A stretch of DNA of 64,000 nucleotides, taken from assembly GCA_910584085.1 (NCBI GenBank), contig CAJTZY010000002.1:62001-126000 (forward strand), in the 5' to 3' direction. Within the stretch, counting starts at the first letter, position 1. Each line of letters begins with the position of its first letter. Positions 52,501 to 61,556 of the stretch are shown in pieces. Both the position numbers and the translations under genes were made by a program. The notes beneath the pieces are model-generated. The model did not search any database and was not told where the DNA came from. It was given only the letters and a program-made list of their open reading frames with translations. The DNA comes from an uncultured Bacilli bacterium. GTDB lineage: Bacteria > Bacillota_I > Bacilli_A > RF39 > UBA660.

Positions 52501-52914
52501 CTTTCTTATAAAAATGTATATGTTGCCCAAATCTCACTTGGTGCGAATATGATGCAAGTAATTAAGACACTTAAAGAGGCAAATGATTATCCAGGACCTT
52601 CAATAGTAATTGCTTATGCACCTTGTATATCACATGGTATAAAGGGAGGTATGTCAAATAGCGTTAATATGGAAAAAATGGCTGTAGATTGTGGATATTT
52701 TCCTACATTTAGAAGAGATCCAATAAAGGGATTTACACTAGATAGTAAAAAAGTAGATTTTGATAAATATGAAGAATTTTTAAACCTTCAAACTAGATAT
52801 TCAATGTTAAATAAAGTAAATAAAGAAAATTCAAAGGAACTATTAGAACAAAATAAACAAGATGCAATAGAAAGATATGAATATTATAGTAGTTTACAAA
52901 GAGTTGACAATTAG
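49525..52914 (+). CDS. nifJ: Pyruvate:ferredoxin (flavodoxin) oxidoreductase
   Basis: The 1129-residue single-chain enzyme oxidises pyruvate to acetyl-CoA and reduces ferredoxin. The domains appear in order: N-terminal pyrimidine-binding domain (YPITPSSPMAEHMDEW), domain II, gamma domain, two 4Fe-4S sites (CINCNNCAYVCPHSV and CTGCGLCIKACPGKKG), and the TPP domain with CGACAGCGETAY and WCIGGDGWAYDIGYGG. It is slightly shorter than the usual 1170. It marks an anaerobic fermenter and works with ackA. Confidence 0.97.
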   Translation: MKLIKTMDANEACARTSYMFTELAGIYPITPSSPMAEHMDEWSSNTLNIFNDKVKVVEMQSEAGASGFVHGALQNGVLSTTFTASQGLLLMIPNMYKMAGEMLPCVMHVAARSLSTHALSIFGDHQDIYAARMTGFCMLASSSVQDASFLSGVAHLSAIEASLPFMHFFDGFRTSHEIQKIETLELEDYKKLVNVEALNKFRSKALNPRKPDTRGVAENDDIYFQATEVRNKFYDEIPDIVNSYMEKINEMAGTSYKPFEFYGSKNASKVIVAMGSVCETIKEVIDSLDSDVGLIEVHLYRPFSAKYLLNVLPSSVKKIAVLDRTKEFGSSGEPLYLDILSALKDKDIEIVGGRYGLSSKNTTPKDIKAVYDMLDNPKNNFTIGITDDVTNLSLDTTDFDIKTSKEILIYGYGSDGMVSASKSIIKLVGDNTSKYVQGYFEYDSKKSGGVTKSHLRISDKKIRSTYYVENPDIVVVSKDSYFNEFEILNKIDKNSIMIINTSKSESELLDSFSPKLRDLLSSSNTKIYTLNAYDIAQKRGLGSKISMIMECAILYITNLVDYNFSKQELIKYIKDKFSKKGDEIVNANISALDITESNIKEIKLNNSDRKEKKQNFGLYESMFNRLGNSLPTSAFLTMPGGIFKSGTSKLEGKATSELVPHYINENCINCNNCAYVCPHSVIRPYLLSIDEYNSAPDYVKTRCVKAIGMEDYYFVIGISIKNCTGCGLCIKACPGKKGNKALTFKSLSDEIKDREQEVFDYLDNNITDKKKFNELTVKGIGFKKPKFEYCGACAGCGETAYIRILTQLFGDNLVVANATGCSSIYGGSAPSTPYSIPWASSLFEDNAEYGYGMLISNNLIRNRIKNIMESNMNNSNKELFNEWLNNYDDYEKTFNVYNSLNDDIPQELKDLKEYIPSRNYWCIGGDGWAYDIGYGGIDHILASGDNINILVLDTEVYSNTGGQSSKSSKIGSIASFATSGKKINKKDLARLALSYKNVYVAQISLGANMMQVIKTLKEANDYPGPSIVIAYAPCISHGIKGGMSNSVNMEKMAVDCGYFPTFRRDPIKGFTLDSKKVDFDKYEEFLNLQTRYSMLNKVNKENSKELLEQNKQDAIERYEYYSSLQRVDN

Positions 52915-52926
52915 TCAACTCTTTTT
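52901..52926 (+). terminator. Terminator overlapping the nifJ stop
   Basis: GAGTTGAC (52901-52908) pairs with GTCAACTC (52914-52921), stop codon in the loop, then T5. Confidence 0.9.
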
Positions 52927-52972
52927 CTTGGATAAATATTTATATTTATGGTACAATAAAATTGGTGATAGT

Positions 52973-53122
52973 ATGAAGATAGATAAATTTAAATTTAGAG
53001 ATGAAGAAGTTAATTTGGCAATATTTGATGATGATGAAATAGAAACAAATGAAGTACTAGAAGAAGAGTTAGATAAGACTATTAATATAAGTGAATTAAT
53101 TGAAGGTGAAAAACATGAATAA
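52973..53122 (+). CDS. Small acidic protein
   Basis: The 49-residue protein is very acidic (for example DDDEIETNEVLEEELDK) with a basic start (MKIDKFKFRDEE). It overlaps the next start by eight bases and has TACAAT (52952-52957) and GGTGATAGT before it, so it leads a two-gene unit. Possibly a partner or regulator of the next protein. No family was recognised. Confidence 0.55.
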   Translation: MKIDKFKFRDEEVNLAIFDDDEIETNEVLEEELDKTINISELIEGEKHE

Positions 53123-54518
53123 TTATGAATTGATGCAAGTGTTTTTAGATATTGTTAAAGAGCTTTCAATTTCAAATCCACTAAATAAAATAGCAGAAAA
53201 TACTATCTATTCCATTCTTATGGGATTTAATATAAGAGCAGAACAATATCCATATCAAGACGTAACTGATATTTGGGATAGTGTTATAAAATACTATGAT
53301 AATAATCAAAATATAAAAGTATATATACCAGAAAAAATGCAAAAATTCTTAGTATTAAGTAATGGTTCACTTAAAGGAAATGAGATAAAATTATATATTC
53401 CTCTTGATAAAAAGCATTTAGAGAAGGGATCTAAAGAAATATTCAATTTTATATCTGGAAAAAATATTCCCCATCAATCTAAAATAGCAGGTAAAGTAAG
53501 AAATGATAATATAGTAATTAGAGTAAATACATTAGATGATGCAAAAGAAATAATAAATTTTGTAAATAGTAATGATTATATAAAGGAAGGGTTACTTAAA
53601 CCAAATCCATTTTTGCCAAGTATTTATGGAGTAGGTGTAACTATGGATAATAATTATTCATATAATTCAATTTTATCTAATTTAATCTACTCTTTCATAC
53701 ATGAATTAAAAGATAAAAATAGATTAGATCTATTTACAGTAGATAATTTAAATATGTATATAAAAGGTAAAATAGATTTTGTAGATGATTTAGATTTAAA
53801 GGATATATTTACATTGCTTTCAAAAGTTATGGCTAAAGATTTTAAATTTGAAGATTTCTCTAGTTTTGCTAATATGAAAGTATTAGATAAATATGACAGT
53901 AATAGAAATAGAATAACTGATAGCAAATTTTATTTTGAAAGAGCAGTCGAACTTACTAATAAAAGCTATCCTAAAAAAGTAAGACAGGCTATAGAAGCCT
54001 ATATAGACGGTAATGCAAAGGGTTTTACAAATAAAGATGATGTACGTTTTAGTTTAATGAAATATGTTGATTCTAGAAATGTAGTTAATATAATGAGATC
54101 TAAGTTAATAGAGCATAATAAGCCAGTTCCAACAGATATTCATGCTTTAATAGATAGTTATGTTAATGTTTTGGAAAATAAAGAACTAAAAAGTAATATA
54201 AACTATATAATAGTATATAATTCAATAAAGTTTGCATATGTAGATACATTAAATAAATATGGATATGAACAAGTAAGTGGAGCTTTAAAATCACTTATAT
54301 TAAGTGGTGATACTAAAAATTTCACTGATGATAATGGTTATAGAACAGAATTACAAAGAGTATTAAAATCTGTAGATTATAGAGAAATAAAAAAAATAGT
54401 ATTAAGCGAGATAGATTTAGACAATTTAGATGTTAATGATATAGATGAGATAGTAAATAGATTTAGTCAAAAAATGGTAAATGAATTATCAGTGAATGAA
54501 AATAATATAACAATGTAA
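53115..54518 (+). CDS. Hypothetical protein
   Basis: The 467-residue protein has no membrane segment. The N-terminal half is alpha/beta (for example KVYIPEKMQKFLVLSNGSLK, IVIRVNTLDDAKEIINFVNS), and the C-terminal half is helical and charged. FLPSIYGVGVTMDNNYSYN is a conserved-looking loop. ATG 53115 follows GAAGGTGA; an in-frame start at 53100 would overlap further. It is coupled to the acidic small protein. I recognise no family. Confidence 0.6.
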   Translation: MNNYELMQVFLDIVKELSISNPLNKIAENTIYSILMGFNIRAEQYPYQDVTDIWDSVIKYYDNNQNIKVYIPEKMQKFLVLSNGSLKGNEIKLYIPLDKKHLEKGSKEIFNFISGKNIPHQSKIAGKVRNDNIVIRVNTLDDAKEIINFVNSNDYIKEGLLKPNPFLPSIYGVGVTMDNNYSYNSILSNLIYSFIHELKDKNRLDLFTVDNLNMYIKGKIDFVDDLDLKDIFTLLSKVMAKDFKFEDFSSFANMKVLDKYDSNRNRITDSKFYFERAVELTNKSYPKKVRQAIEAYIDGNAKGFTNKDDVRFSLMKYVDSRNVVNIMRSKLIEHNKPVPTDIHALIDSYVNVLENKELKSNINYIIVYNSIKFAYVDTLNKYGYEQVSGALKSLILSGDTKNFTDDNGYRTELQRVLKSVDYREIKKIVLSEIDLDNLDVNDIDEIVNRFSQKMVNELSVNENNITM

Positions 54519-54542
54519 AAAAGTTAGAAATCTAACTTTTTT
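54517..54542. terminator. Bidirectional terminator between convergent genes
   Basis: AAAAAAGTTAGA (54517-54528), loop AA, TCTAACTTTTTT (54531-54542). It can serve both the gene at 53115 and the reverse-strand gene at 54567. Confidence 0.88.
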
Positions 54543-54566
54543 GATTATATTAAGATAAATAAAAAT

Positions 54567-55472
54567 TTAATTGATTAATTCTTCTATTTCGTTATTACTA
54601 AGTTTTGTTGCTTCTAAAATTATATTTTTATCTAATCCCATTTTTAACATATTTTTAGCAATTTCAAGTTCCTTTTCTTTAGCACCTTCAATTTTGCCTT
54701 CAGCAATTCCTTCAGCTTTGCCCTCGGCCCTACCTTCAGCCATGGCCTTAATTTTAGCTCCATCAATTTGTGTTCTTCTAATTTTCTCTGCTTCTACTTC
54801 TGCATCGTATAATCCCATTATTTCTTCATCATTACTTAACTCTTCTAATCTTTTAGACACTTTTTTCATAATCTTATCATCTCCTGCAATAGTTCTTGCA
54901 AATTCTTTTGTTTCTGCCATTAATAGTAAACAGTATCTTTCGAATTTACTTAAACTTTTTACAGACTTATTATAGCACGTATCATGGATATATGCTAGAT
55001 TAACATGATATTTTATTTCACTTTCCTTAAGTATTTCATTTGTTGTATCCTCCTTATATACAAATTTATATATCTCTTGATTATTTTCAAAATAATAAAA
55101 ATCATTAAAATTTATTTGTATAATTTTTCCACTTTCTAAATAACTTTTACCTCTTTTATAAAGATTATCAGATAATCTATAAAAGTAAGCATTACTTTTA
55201 TCAAATACTCCGTCATAATATTCTTTATTTAGTTCTATATTTATATATTTATTCCCAATACTTACTATAATATCACTTCTCATATTTTTATCATTTTTAT
55301 TATTTATAATATATTCTGAGTTTTCTATTTTCATATTTTCTAATTCACTTACAGATATACCTGTAATACAACTGATTAAATCTTTTAAGTAATCCTCATT
55401 ATTTGGGTCTAACATTATTCCTTTGAACATACAGTCATATACTCCAAGTAGTAGTTTTTCATCATCTTTCAT
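54567..55472 (-). CDS. Rpn/PD-(D/E)XK nuclease-family transposase-like protein
   Basis: The 301-residue protein begins MKDDEKLLLGVYDCMFKGIM, then has RSDIIVSIGNKYINIELNKE, the D and ExN/K residues of the PDDEXK_2 (Rpn/transposase_31) nuclease family. Near the end are a repeated AEG/KAEG motif (residues about 255-275) and a helix IAKNMLKMGLDKNIILEATKLS typical of the family. Such proteins promote RecA-independent recombination. The start at 55472 is preceded on the reverse strand by GGAGGAATAAT; a longer upstream frame (to 55592) lacks a site. Confidence 0.82.
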   Translation of the reverse strand: MKDDEKLLLGVYDCMFKGIMLDPNNEDYLKDLISCITGISVSELENMKIENSEYIINNKNDKNMRSDIIVSIGNKYINIELNKEYYDGVFDKSNAYFYRLSDNLYKRGKSYLESGKIIQINFNDFYYFENNQEIYKFVYKEDTTNEILKESEIKYHVNLAYIHDTCYNKSVKSLSKFERYCLLLMAETKEFARTIAGDDKIMKKVSKRLEELSNDEEIMGLYDAEVEAEKIRRTQIDGAKIKAMAEGRAEGKAEGIAEGKIEGAKEKELEIAKNMLKMGLDKNIILEATKLSNNEIEELIN

Positions 55473-55965
55473 ATTATTCCTCCAATCATTAGTACCCCTT
55501 TTTATTCTAAATTTAGTGATTTTCCTATATATATTATACGAGAAAACTTTCCCATTTCCTTTTTTATTTTGTAAGAAGTTAAAAAAATTCAATGTAAATT
55601 TAAAAGAACAATATCCTATATTTATTAGATTTTAAATTTTATATTCAAGGAACGAAAACATTAGTGGCTTATTATGAATTTATATCAGATGTAAATCTAG
55701 AGATGGTGTTTATGATGAAAAATATGTTACAGTACTTGGGCAGTATATATTGAGACTATAGGTGTATTACCTTCTATAACTAGTGAGTAATCATGAATTT
55801 ATATAAAACTTTAACAATTGAATAATAAAAATAGCTATAATATTACCTTTATTATTAGTGGTTAGATCTTTGTATATTTACTATTACCCTCTTATTTATT
55901 AAGTTTTTTAAATAATATTCTATTATTTTTTTTAAGAGTTTGATATAATTAATATAGGTGTAGAT
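55473..55965. other. Intergenic region with no intact gene
   Basis: The gap holds the reverse-strand -10 (TATAAT at 55538-55533) of the Rpn-type gene, an AT-rich middle with short coding-like fragments (for example DGVYDEKYVTVLGQY near 55700, stopped on both sides) that may be debris of a lost gene, and TATAAT (55944-55949) before rlmN. I see no tRNA or repeat. Confidence 0.5.
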
Positions 55966-56988
55966 ATGAGAAATATATATGGAATAACATTTGAAGAATT
56001 GGAAAAATATTTTTTAGATAAAAATGACAAAAAGTTTAAAGCAGTTCAAGTATTTGACTGGGTATATAAAAAAAGAATTAATAGTTTTGATGAAATGAGA
56101 AATATATCAAAGGATACTATTAATGATATGATGAATAATTTTTATTTTCAAAAACTAGAAATAATTAGGAAACAAGAAGATATTGATGTTGCTAAATACT
56201 TATTTAAACTAAGTGATAATGAGTTAGTTGAGGCTGTTGTTATGTATCATGATTATGGAACTAGTATATGTATTTCAACACAAGTTGGGTGCAACATTGG
56301 ATGCAAATTTTGTGAAAGTGGTAGACTAAAAAAAGTAAGAAACCTTGAAGTATATGAAATGGTATCTCAAATACTTATGGTCGAGGAAGATATAGATAAA
56401 AGATTATCTCATATAGTTTTAATGGGAATTGGAGAACCATTTGATAATTATGATAATGTTATTAAATTTATAGATATTGTAAATTCTGGTAAAGGAATTG
56501 ATATAGGAAGTCGTCATATAACAGTGTCTACATGTGGAATTGTACCAAAAATAATAGAATTTTCGAATTATGATAAACAAGTAAATTTGGCAATTAGTTT
56601 GCACGCACCTACTAATGAAATTAGAGATAAAATTATGAATATTAATAAGGTATATAAAATAGAGGATATAATAGAATCTATAAAATATTATATTTCTAAA
56701 ACAAATAGAAGGGTAACTTTTGAATATATAATGTTAGACGGTATTAATGACAGTAGTGAATGTGCGGTATCTTTAAGTAAACTACTTAAAGGAATAAATT
56801 GCTATGTAAATATAATACCTTATAATGAAACTAGTCATATAGAATATAAAAAAAGTAATAAAGAAAAACTTATGAATTTTTATGATATATTAAAAAAGAA
56901 TAATATTGGAGTTACAATAAGAAGAGAGTTTGGCAGTAAGGTTAATGCTGCATGTGGACAGTTACGTTCACACTATGAGGAGGAATAA
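55966..56988 (+). CDS. rlmN: 23S rRNA (adenine2503-C2)-methyltransferase
   Basis: The 340-residue radical SAM enzyme methylates A2503 of 23S rRNA and A37 of some tRNAs. The cluster motif is CNIGCKFCESG, preceded by SICISTQVG; LMGIGEPFDNYDNV follows. The C-terminal NAACGQLRSH contains the catalytic cysteine. It leads the rlmN-prpC-prkC-rsgA-rpe cluster. TATAAT and AATATAGGTG form its short leader. A decayed relative is at 2740-3623. Confidence 0.95.
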   Translation: MRNIYGITFEELEKYFLDKNDKKFKAVQVFDWVYKKRINSFDEMRNISKDTINDMMNNFYFQKLEIIRKQEDIDVAKYLFKLSDNELVEAVVMYHDYGTSICISTQVGCNIGCKFCESGRLKKVRNLEVYEMVSQILMVEEDIDKRLSHIVLMGIGEPFDNYDNVIKFIDIVNSGKGIDIGSRHITVSTCGIVPKIIEFSNYDKQVNLAISLHAPTNEIRDKIMNINKVYKIEDIIESIKYYISKTNRRVTFEYIMLDGINDSSECAVSLSKLLKGINCYVNIIPYNETSHIEYKKSNKEKLMNFYDILKKNNIGVTIRREFGSKVNAACGQLRSHYEEE

Positions 56989-56989
56989 T

Positions 56990-57733
56990 ATGAATTATTA
57001 TTATATAACTGATCCTGGAAAAATAAGAGAAAGAAATGAAGATAGTGTATGTATTTGTGAAAATGCATCAGGTGAGATTTTACTTATAGTTGCTGATGGT
57101 ATGGGAGGACATAAAGATGGTGAGGTAGCGTCTTCTATCGCACTTCAACTTATTTGTGAAAGGTTTAAGAGTATTAGTAGTGTTGGAAATAGAGAAGATG
57201 CGATTAATTGGATTCAAAGTACTGTAAGTGAAGCAAATATGGCCATATTTAAATATGTTGCAGATCATCCAGAAAGTCAAGGGATGGGAACTACAGTAGT
57301 TCTATCAATTCTTACTCCATCATTTTTACTTATAGGAAATATTGGAGATTCATCTGGTTATATCTATAAAAATAATAAAATGCATAAAATAACTGTGGAT
57401 CATACATTAGTTAATTTACTTGTAAAAAGTGGAGAATTAACAGAGGAAGAAGCTAAAAATCATCCTAAAAAAAATGTACTTATGAAGGCACTTGGCTCAA
57501 GTACAAATGTTGAGATGGATATATTTAATGTTGAACTAAATATAGATGGAATATTCTTATGTAGTGATGGACTTACAAATATGTTAGATGATACACAAAT
57601 TGCTAAAGTATTAGGTGAAGAAAGTTCACTAAGGCAAAAATTAGAAAAATTAATATTTAAAGCTAATAATCGTGGAGGTAATGATAATATATCAATTGCT
57701 TGTTTAATTAAGGAGGAATCACATGATAACTAA
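56990..57733 (+). CDS. prpC: PP2C-type Ser/Thr phosphatase
   Basis: The 247-residue enzyme has DPGKIRERNEDSV, VADGMGGHKDGEVAS, NIGDSSGYIY and FLCSDGLTNML, the metal-binding aspartates of PP2C. It dephosphorylates targets of the adjacent PASTA kinase. ATG 56990 follows GAGGAGGAATAAT and overlaps the region after the rlmN stop by none; an upstream in-frame ATG (56930) lies within rlmN. It overlaps prkC by 11 bases. Confidence 0.94.
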   Translation: MNYYYITDPGKIRERNEDSVCICENASGEILLIVADGMGGHKDGEVASSIALQLICERFKSISSVGNREDAINWIQSTVSEANMAIFKYVADHPESQGMGTTVVLSILTPSFLLIGNIGDSSGYIYKNNKMHKITVDHTLVNLLVKSGELTEEEAKNHPKKNVLMKALGSSTNVEMDIFNVELNIDGIFLCSDGLTNMLDDTQIAKVLGEESSLRQKLEKLIFKANNRGGNDNISIACLIKEESHDN

Positions 57734-59480
57734 GGGAGAACTTATTGACAATCGTTATAAAATTATCAAATCTATTGGTGAAGGTGGAATGGCCAATGTT
57801 TACCTAGCATGGGACACTATACTTGAAAGAGAAGTAGCGGTAAAAGTTTTAAGGGGTGATTTATCGGGTGATGAAAAGTTTGTAAGAAGATTTCAAAGAG
57901 AGGCGAATTCTGCAAGTTCATTAAGACACCCAAATATAGTTGAAATGTATGATGTTGGCGAAGATAATGGCAAATATTTTATCGTTATGGAATATGTTGA
58001 TGGTAAAACATTAAAAAATTTAATAAAAAAACGTGGTCCACTTAATTTAACTGAGTCTATTGATATTATGTTACAACTTTCAAGTGGAATAGCATGCGCC
58101 CATGATAGCTATATAATTCATAGAGATATTAAACCGCAGAATGTACTTATTTTGGAAGATGGAAGAGTTAAAATTACTGATTTTGGTATTGCTATGGCAC
58201 TTAATAGTAACGAACTTACTCAAACTAATTCTGTTATGGGGTCTGTTCACTATTTACCACCAGAACAGGCAAGTGGAAGCGGTTCTACTATAAAAAGTGA
58301 TATATATTCACTTGGTATTTTAATGTATGAACTTTTAACAGGCAAGGTACCTTTTAAAGGTGATAATGCAGTTGAAATTGCAATAAAACATATGAAGGAT
58401 CCAATTCCAAGTGTATGTGAGTTTAACTCATCAATACCTCAAAGTGTTGAAAATATTGTTTTAAAAGCATGCGCGAAAAATCCAAAAAATAGATATGAAT
58501 CAGTATCCCTAATGTATCAGGATTTAAAAACTTGTTTAGATGAAACAAGAAAGGATGAAGCAAGATTAGTATACAAATATCCAGAACACAATGTTGAAGA
58601 TACAAAAACTATTTCTAAATTAGAGTCAAGAGAAATAAAAAATAAGTCTTTAGGTGACGAAGATAATACTTTTGTTGATAAGGCAGATAAAAGAATAAAC
58701 ATCGCTTTAATAATTGTTGGGGTAGTATGTGTTAGTATAGTGTTTATAGGACTTTTATTTATATTGATATTTAGTGCAGATAAGACAAAAGATGTTTATG
58801 TACCAAATAATTTAACAGGATTGTCCGAAAAAGAAGCATGTGCAAAAATAGAAAAGCAAGGTTTAATATGTTCTGTAAGATATACATATGAAGAAGAGTA
58901 TGACAATGATTATGTTATAAAGGTAAGTCCAAAGTCCTCATCTAAAATAAAACAAGGAAATACAGTAACCATAACTGTTTCAACTTTTGATGAAACTATT
59001 GAAGTAGATGATTATACTGGTGAGGCATTAGATGTTATAAAGGCAGAACTTGAGGAAGAAGGTATAAGGGTAGTTGCAACTCCTAAAAAGGTTTCATCGG
59101 AAGAAGAAATAGAGGAAAAAGCTATTATTTCTCAAAGCGTTGAGAAAGGTAAAAGGTTATCTAAAAATAGTGGAATTATTGAACTTACTTATGCTACCCT
59201 TATAACAGTTTATCCTGATTTTACAGATGGAACTTATAATAGAGATTTAATACAACAATTCTGTGATGATAATAAGATTACTTGTATTTTTAAAGAAGAA
59301 GAAGATAATAATTTTAAAGAGGGAGCAATAATATTACAATCAAGAGATGTTGGTGATGAAGTTAGAGTAAATACATCTATTACCATTACTATTGCTAAAA
59401 ATAAAAAAATTGAGATTCCTGTTGAACCAGAAAATTCGAATAGTGAAGATAATAAAGATAATGAACAAATAGAAGGATAA
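57723..59480 (+). CDS. prkC: PASTA-domain Ser/Thr protein kinase
   Basis: The 585-residue membrane kinase has GEGGMANVYLAWD (P-loop), AVKVLRG, HRDIKPQNVLI and DFGIA in residues 1-270. One membrane helix is at about 325-350 (NIALIIVGVVCVSIVFIG), followed by three PASTA repeats beginning with VPNNLTGLSEKEACAKIEKQ. PASTA domains sense muropeptides or lipid II. It regulates growth, germination or cell-wall synthesis. The C-terminus ends in a low-complexity acidic tail. Confidence 0.95.
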   Translation: MITKGELIDNRYKIIKSIGEGGMANVYLAWDTILEREVAVKVLRGDLSGDEKFVRRFQREANSASSLRHPNIVEMYDVGEDNGKYFIVMEYVDGKTLKNLIKKRGPLNLTESIDIMLQLSSGIACAHDSYIIHRDIKPQNVLILEDGRVKITDFGIAMALNSNELTQTNSVMGSVHYLPPEQASGSGSTIKSDIYSLGILMYELLTGKVPFKGDNAVEIAIKHMKDPIPSVCEFNSSIPQSVENIVLKACAKNPKNRYESVSLMYQDLKTCLDETRKDEARLVYKYPEHNVEDTKTISKLESREIKNKSLGDEDNTFVDKADKRINIALIIVGVVCVSIVFIGLLFILIFSADKTKDVYVPNNLTGLSEKEACAKIEKQGLICSVRYTYEEEYDNDYVIKVSPKSSSKIKQGNTVTITVSTFDETIEVDDYTGEALDVIKAELEEEGIRVVATPKKVSSEEEIEEKAIISQSVEKGKRLSKNSGIIELTYATLITVYPDFTDGTYNRDLIQQFCDDNKITCIFKEEEDNNFKEGAIILQSRDVGDEVRVNTSITITIAKNKKIEIPVEPENSNSEDNKDNEQIEG

Positions 59481-59484
59481 GTTA

Positions 59485-60315
59485 ATGGTTGGAAAAATAA
59501 TTAAACAGATAAGTAATGATTATACTGTAAAAGTGGATAATAATTTATATGTGTGTAAAGCGAGAGGTAAATTTCGTAATTTATGTATAACACCTCTTGT
59601 TGGTGATAATGTAGAAATTGATGAAAAAAATAATTATATATTAAACATATTAGAAAGAAAAAATGAATTAGTTAGACCTAGTATATCTAATATAGATCAA
59701 GCAGTTATTGTCACAAGTGTAAAAATACCGGATTTTTCGTCTAATTTACTTGATAAGTTACTTAATATAATAGAATTTAATAATATTAAGCCAATTATAT
59801 GTTTTACAAAGTTAGATTTATTAAATACAGATGAATTAAAGTATATTGAGGTTATACAAAAATATTACAAAAAAATAGGCTATGAGGTCTATAATAATGC
59901 AGATTCTTCTTTAAAAGAAATATTTAAAAATAAAATAACAGTATTTGCAGGGCAAAGTGGAGCTGGGAAAAGTTCCTTACTTAATAGATTAGATAGTAAT
60001 TTAAATCTTGAAATAGGTGAGGTGTCTATTGCTTTGGGTAGGGGAAGACATACTACAAGGCATACTGAATTAATAGAGGTCCTAGGAGGTTTGATAGCTG
60101 ATACACCAGGTTTTTCTGCACTTGACTTTAAAGATATGAAAAATACTGATATTAGGGATAATTTTATAGAATTTAATTATTATAAAAGTGCTTGTGAATA
60201 TAAAGATTGTATGCATGTTAATGAAACAAAATGTGGTGTTAAAGAAAATGTAAAAAATAAAAATATATTAAAAAGTAGATATGATAATTATTTAAAATTT
60301 ATAGAAAAAAGGTGA
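59485..60315 (+). CDS. rsgA: Ribosome small-subunit GTPase RsgA
   Basis: The 276-residue circularly permuted GTPase has an OB domain, then TKLDLL (G4), the P-loop GQSGAGKSSLLNRL, DTPGF (G3) and a C-terminal zinc site C-x-x-x-x-C-x-H-x-x-x-x-x-C (CEYKDCMHVNETKC). It assists 30S maturation. Its place after prkC is the Bacillota standard. Confidence 0.95.
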   Translation: MVGKIIKQISNDYTVKVDNNLYVCKARGKFRNLCITPLVGDNVEIDEKNNYILNILERKNELVRPSISNIDQAVIVTSVKIPDFSSNLLDKLLNIIEFNNIKPIICFTKLDLLNTDELKYIEVIQKYYKKIGYEVYNNADSSLKEIFKNKITVFAGQSGAGKSSLLNRLDSNLNLEIGEVSIALGRGRHTTRHTELIEVLGGLIADTPGFSALDFKDMKNTDIRDNFIEFNYYKSACEYKDCMHVNETKCGVKENVKNKNILKSRYDNYLKFIEKR

Positions 60316-60318
60316 ATT

Positions 60319-60948
60319 ATGAAGATTGCGGCATCTTTCTTAGATATAAAAGAGCCTAAATTCAGAGAAGTTACAAAACTAAGTAATTTAGATGTTGATT
60401 ATTTACATTTAGATGTTATGGATGGAATATTTGTAGAAAATAAAACTTATAGTTATGATGAGTTTAGGGAAATAGTTAAATATACAACAAAACCTAAAGA
60501 TATACATTTAATGGTAAGTAATGTAAAAAAATATATAGATGAGTTTTCTAAGTTTAATCCCGAATTTATAACATTTCATCTAGAAGCAGTTGATGAAGTT
60601 AATGGTGTTATAAGGTATATTCATGAAAAAGGTATTAAAGCTGGAATATCGATTAAACCGTCTACTGATATTATAGAAATAATTAATTATTTGGATTGTG
60701 TTGATTTAGTACTTGTCATGAGCGTTGAACCTGGTCGTGGTGGGCAAAGTTTTATTCCCGACAGTGTAAAGAAAATTGAACAACTATATAATATAAGAAG
60801 TCAACAAAATTATCAGTTTTTAATAGAAGTTGATGGCGGAATAAACGATGAGACTATTAAGAAATGTGATAAGGCTGATATATGTGTTGTAGGTAGTTAT
60901 ATAACTAAACAAGATTATAGTGAAGCAATAAAAAAATTAAGAGATTAA
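60319..60948 (+). CDS. rpe: Ribulose-phosphate 3-epimerase
   Basis: The 209-residue TIM barrel has DYLHLDVMDGIFVENKTY, DIHLMVSNVKKYI, SVEPGRGGQSFIP and VDGGINDETI, all conserved in RPE. It interconverts ribulose 5-phosphate and xylulose 5-phosphate. The metal-binding residues are present. It starts three bases after rsgA. Confidence 0.94.
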   Translation: MKIAASFLDIKEPKFREVTKLSNLDVDYLHLDVMDGIFVENKTYSYDEFREIVKYTTKPKDIHLMVSNVKKYIDEFSKFNPEFITFHLEAVDEVNGVIRYIHEKGIKAGISIKPSTDIIEIINYLDCVDLVLVMSVEPGRGGQSFIPDSVKKIEQLYNIRSQQNYQFLIEVDGGINDETIKKCDKADICVVGSYITKQDYSEAIKKLRD

Positions 60949-61013
60949 AATTTTATTAAAAATATATCATTTTTAATAAAAATAGTGTATATTAGTTAAA
61001 AGGAGTGAGTGTT

Positions 61014-61433
61014 ATGGATTTTATAAAGAGTAATAAAAAATGGATTGGTATAGGTGCATGTATAGTTGCCTTACTTGGAACATTTTTTAACTTTGTTACT
61101 GCTAAAGTGCTTTTTATGTCTAAATCAGTTACATATTTTAGTACAAATGATGGAAAGATTGCTGTAGTTGCTATAATAGTTTCTGCTGTATTGATTTATT
61201 TAAAAAAGGAAAAGGTTTCATTAATTACTTTAGTAGGTAGTTTAGGGCTTACCATTTATGATGGAATAGATGGAATACAAAAGTTAAAAGAAGCAGCTAG
61301 TGTTTATGGAACTGCATCATTATCTATTGGTTTTTATATAATTGTAATAGGCCTTGCTATAGCAATTGCCATTCAATTTATAAAAAGCGATAAAACTTCT
61401 AATAAAAAACAAGAAGTAAGTAGTAATCAATAA
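61014..61433 (+). CDS. Small membrane protein with four helices
   Basis: The 139-residue protein has four hydrophobic helices, for example IGIGACIVALLGTFFNFVTAK-like start and SIGFYIIVIGLAIAIAIQFI near the end. The C-terminus is Lys/Ser-rich. ATG 61014 follows AAAAGGAG by 8 bases, whereas GTG 61005 overlaps that site. No family was recognised. Confidence 0.6.
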   Translation: MDFIKSNKKWIGIGACIVALLGTFFNFVTAKVLFMSKSVTYFSTNDGKIAVVAIIVSAVLIYLKKEKVSLITLVGSLGLTIYDGIDGIQKLKEAASVYGTASLSIGFYIIVIGLAIAIAIQFIKSDKTSNKKQEVSSNQ

Positions 61434-61440
61434 AATAAAA

Positions 61441-61492
61441 AAAGTATATTATATAAATTTAGGTAATAAAATAATATATTATCTTTTTTTAT
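61441..61492. terminator. Imperfect bidirectional terminator
   Basis: An A7-flanked stem (GTATATTAT) pairs imperfectly with ATAATATATTATC before T7. Confidence 0.5.
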
Positions 61493-61556
61493 TTGCCTAA
61501 AATCTTGCTAAAAAATTAATTTTATTATATACTATATAGGTACTGGAGGAAGATTT

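Noticed and set aside
55600..55960. Insertion-sequence remnant upstream of rlmN
   Set aside because: Only a short coding-like fragment is visible and no terminal repeats or transposase motif can be recognised.
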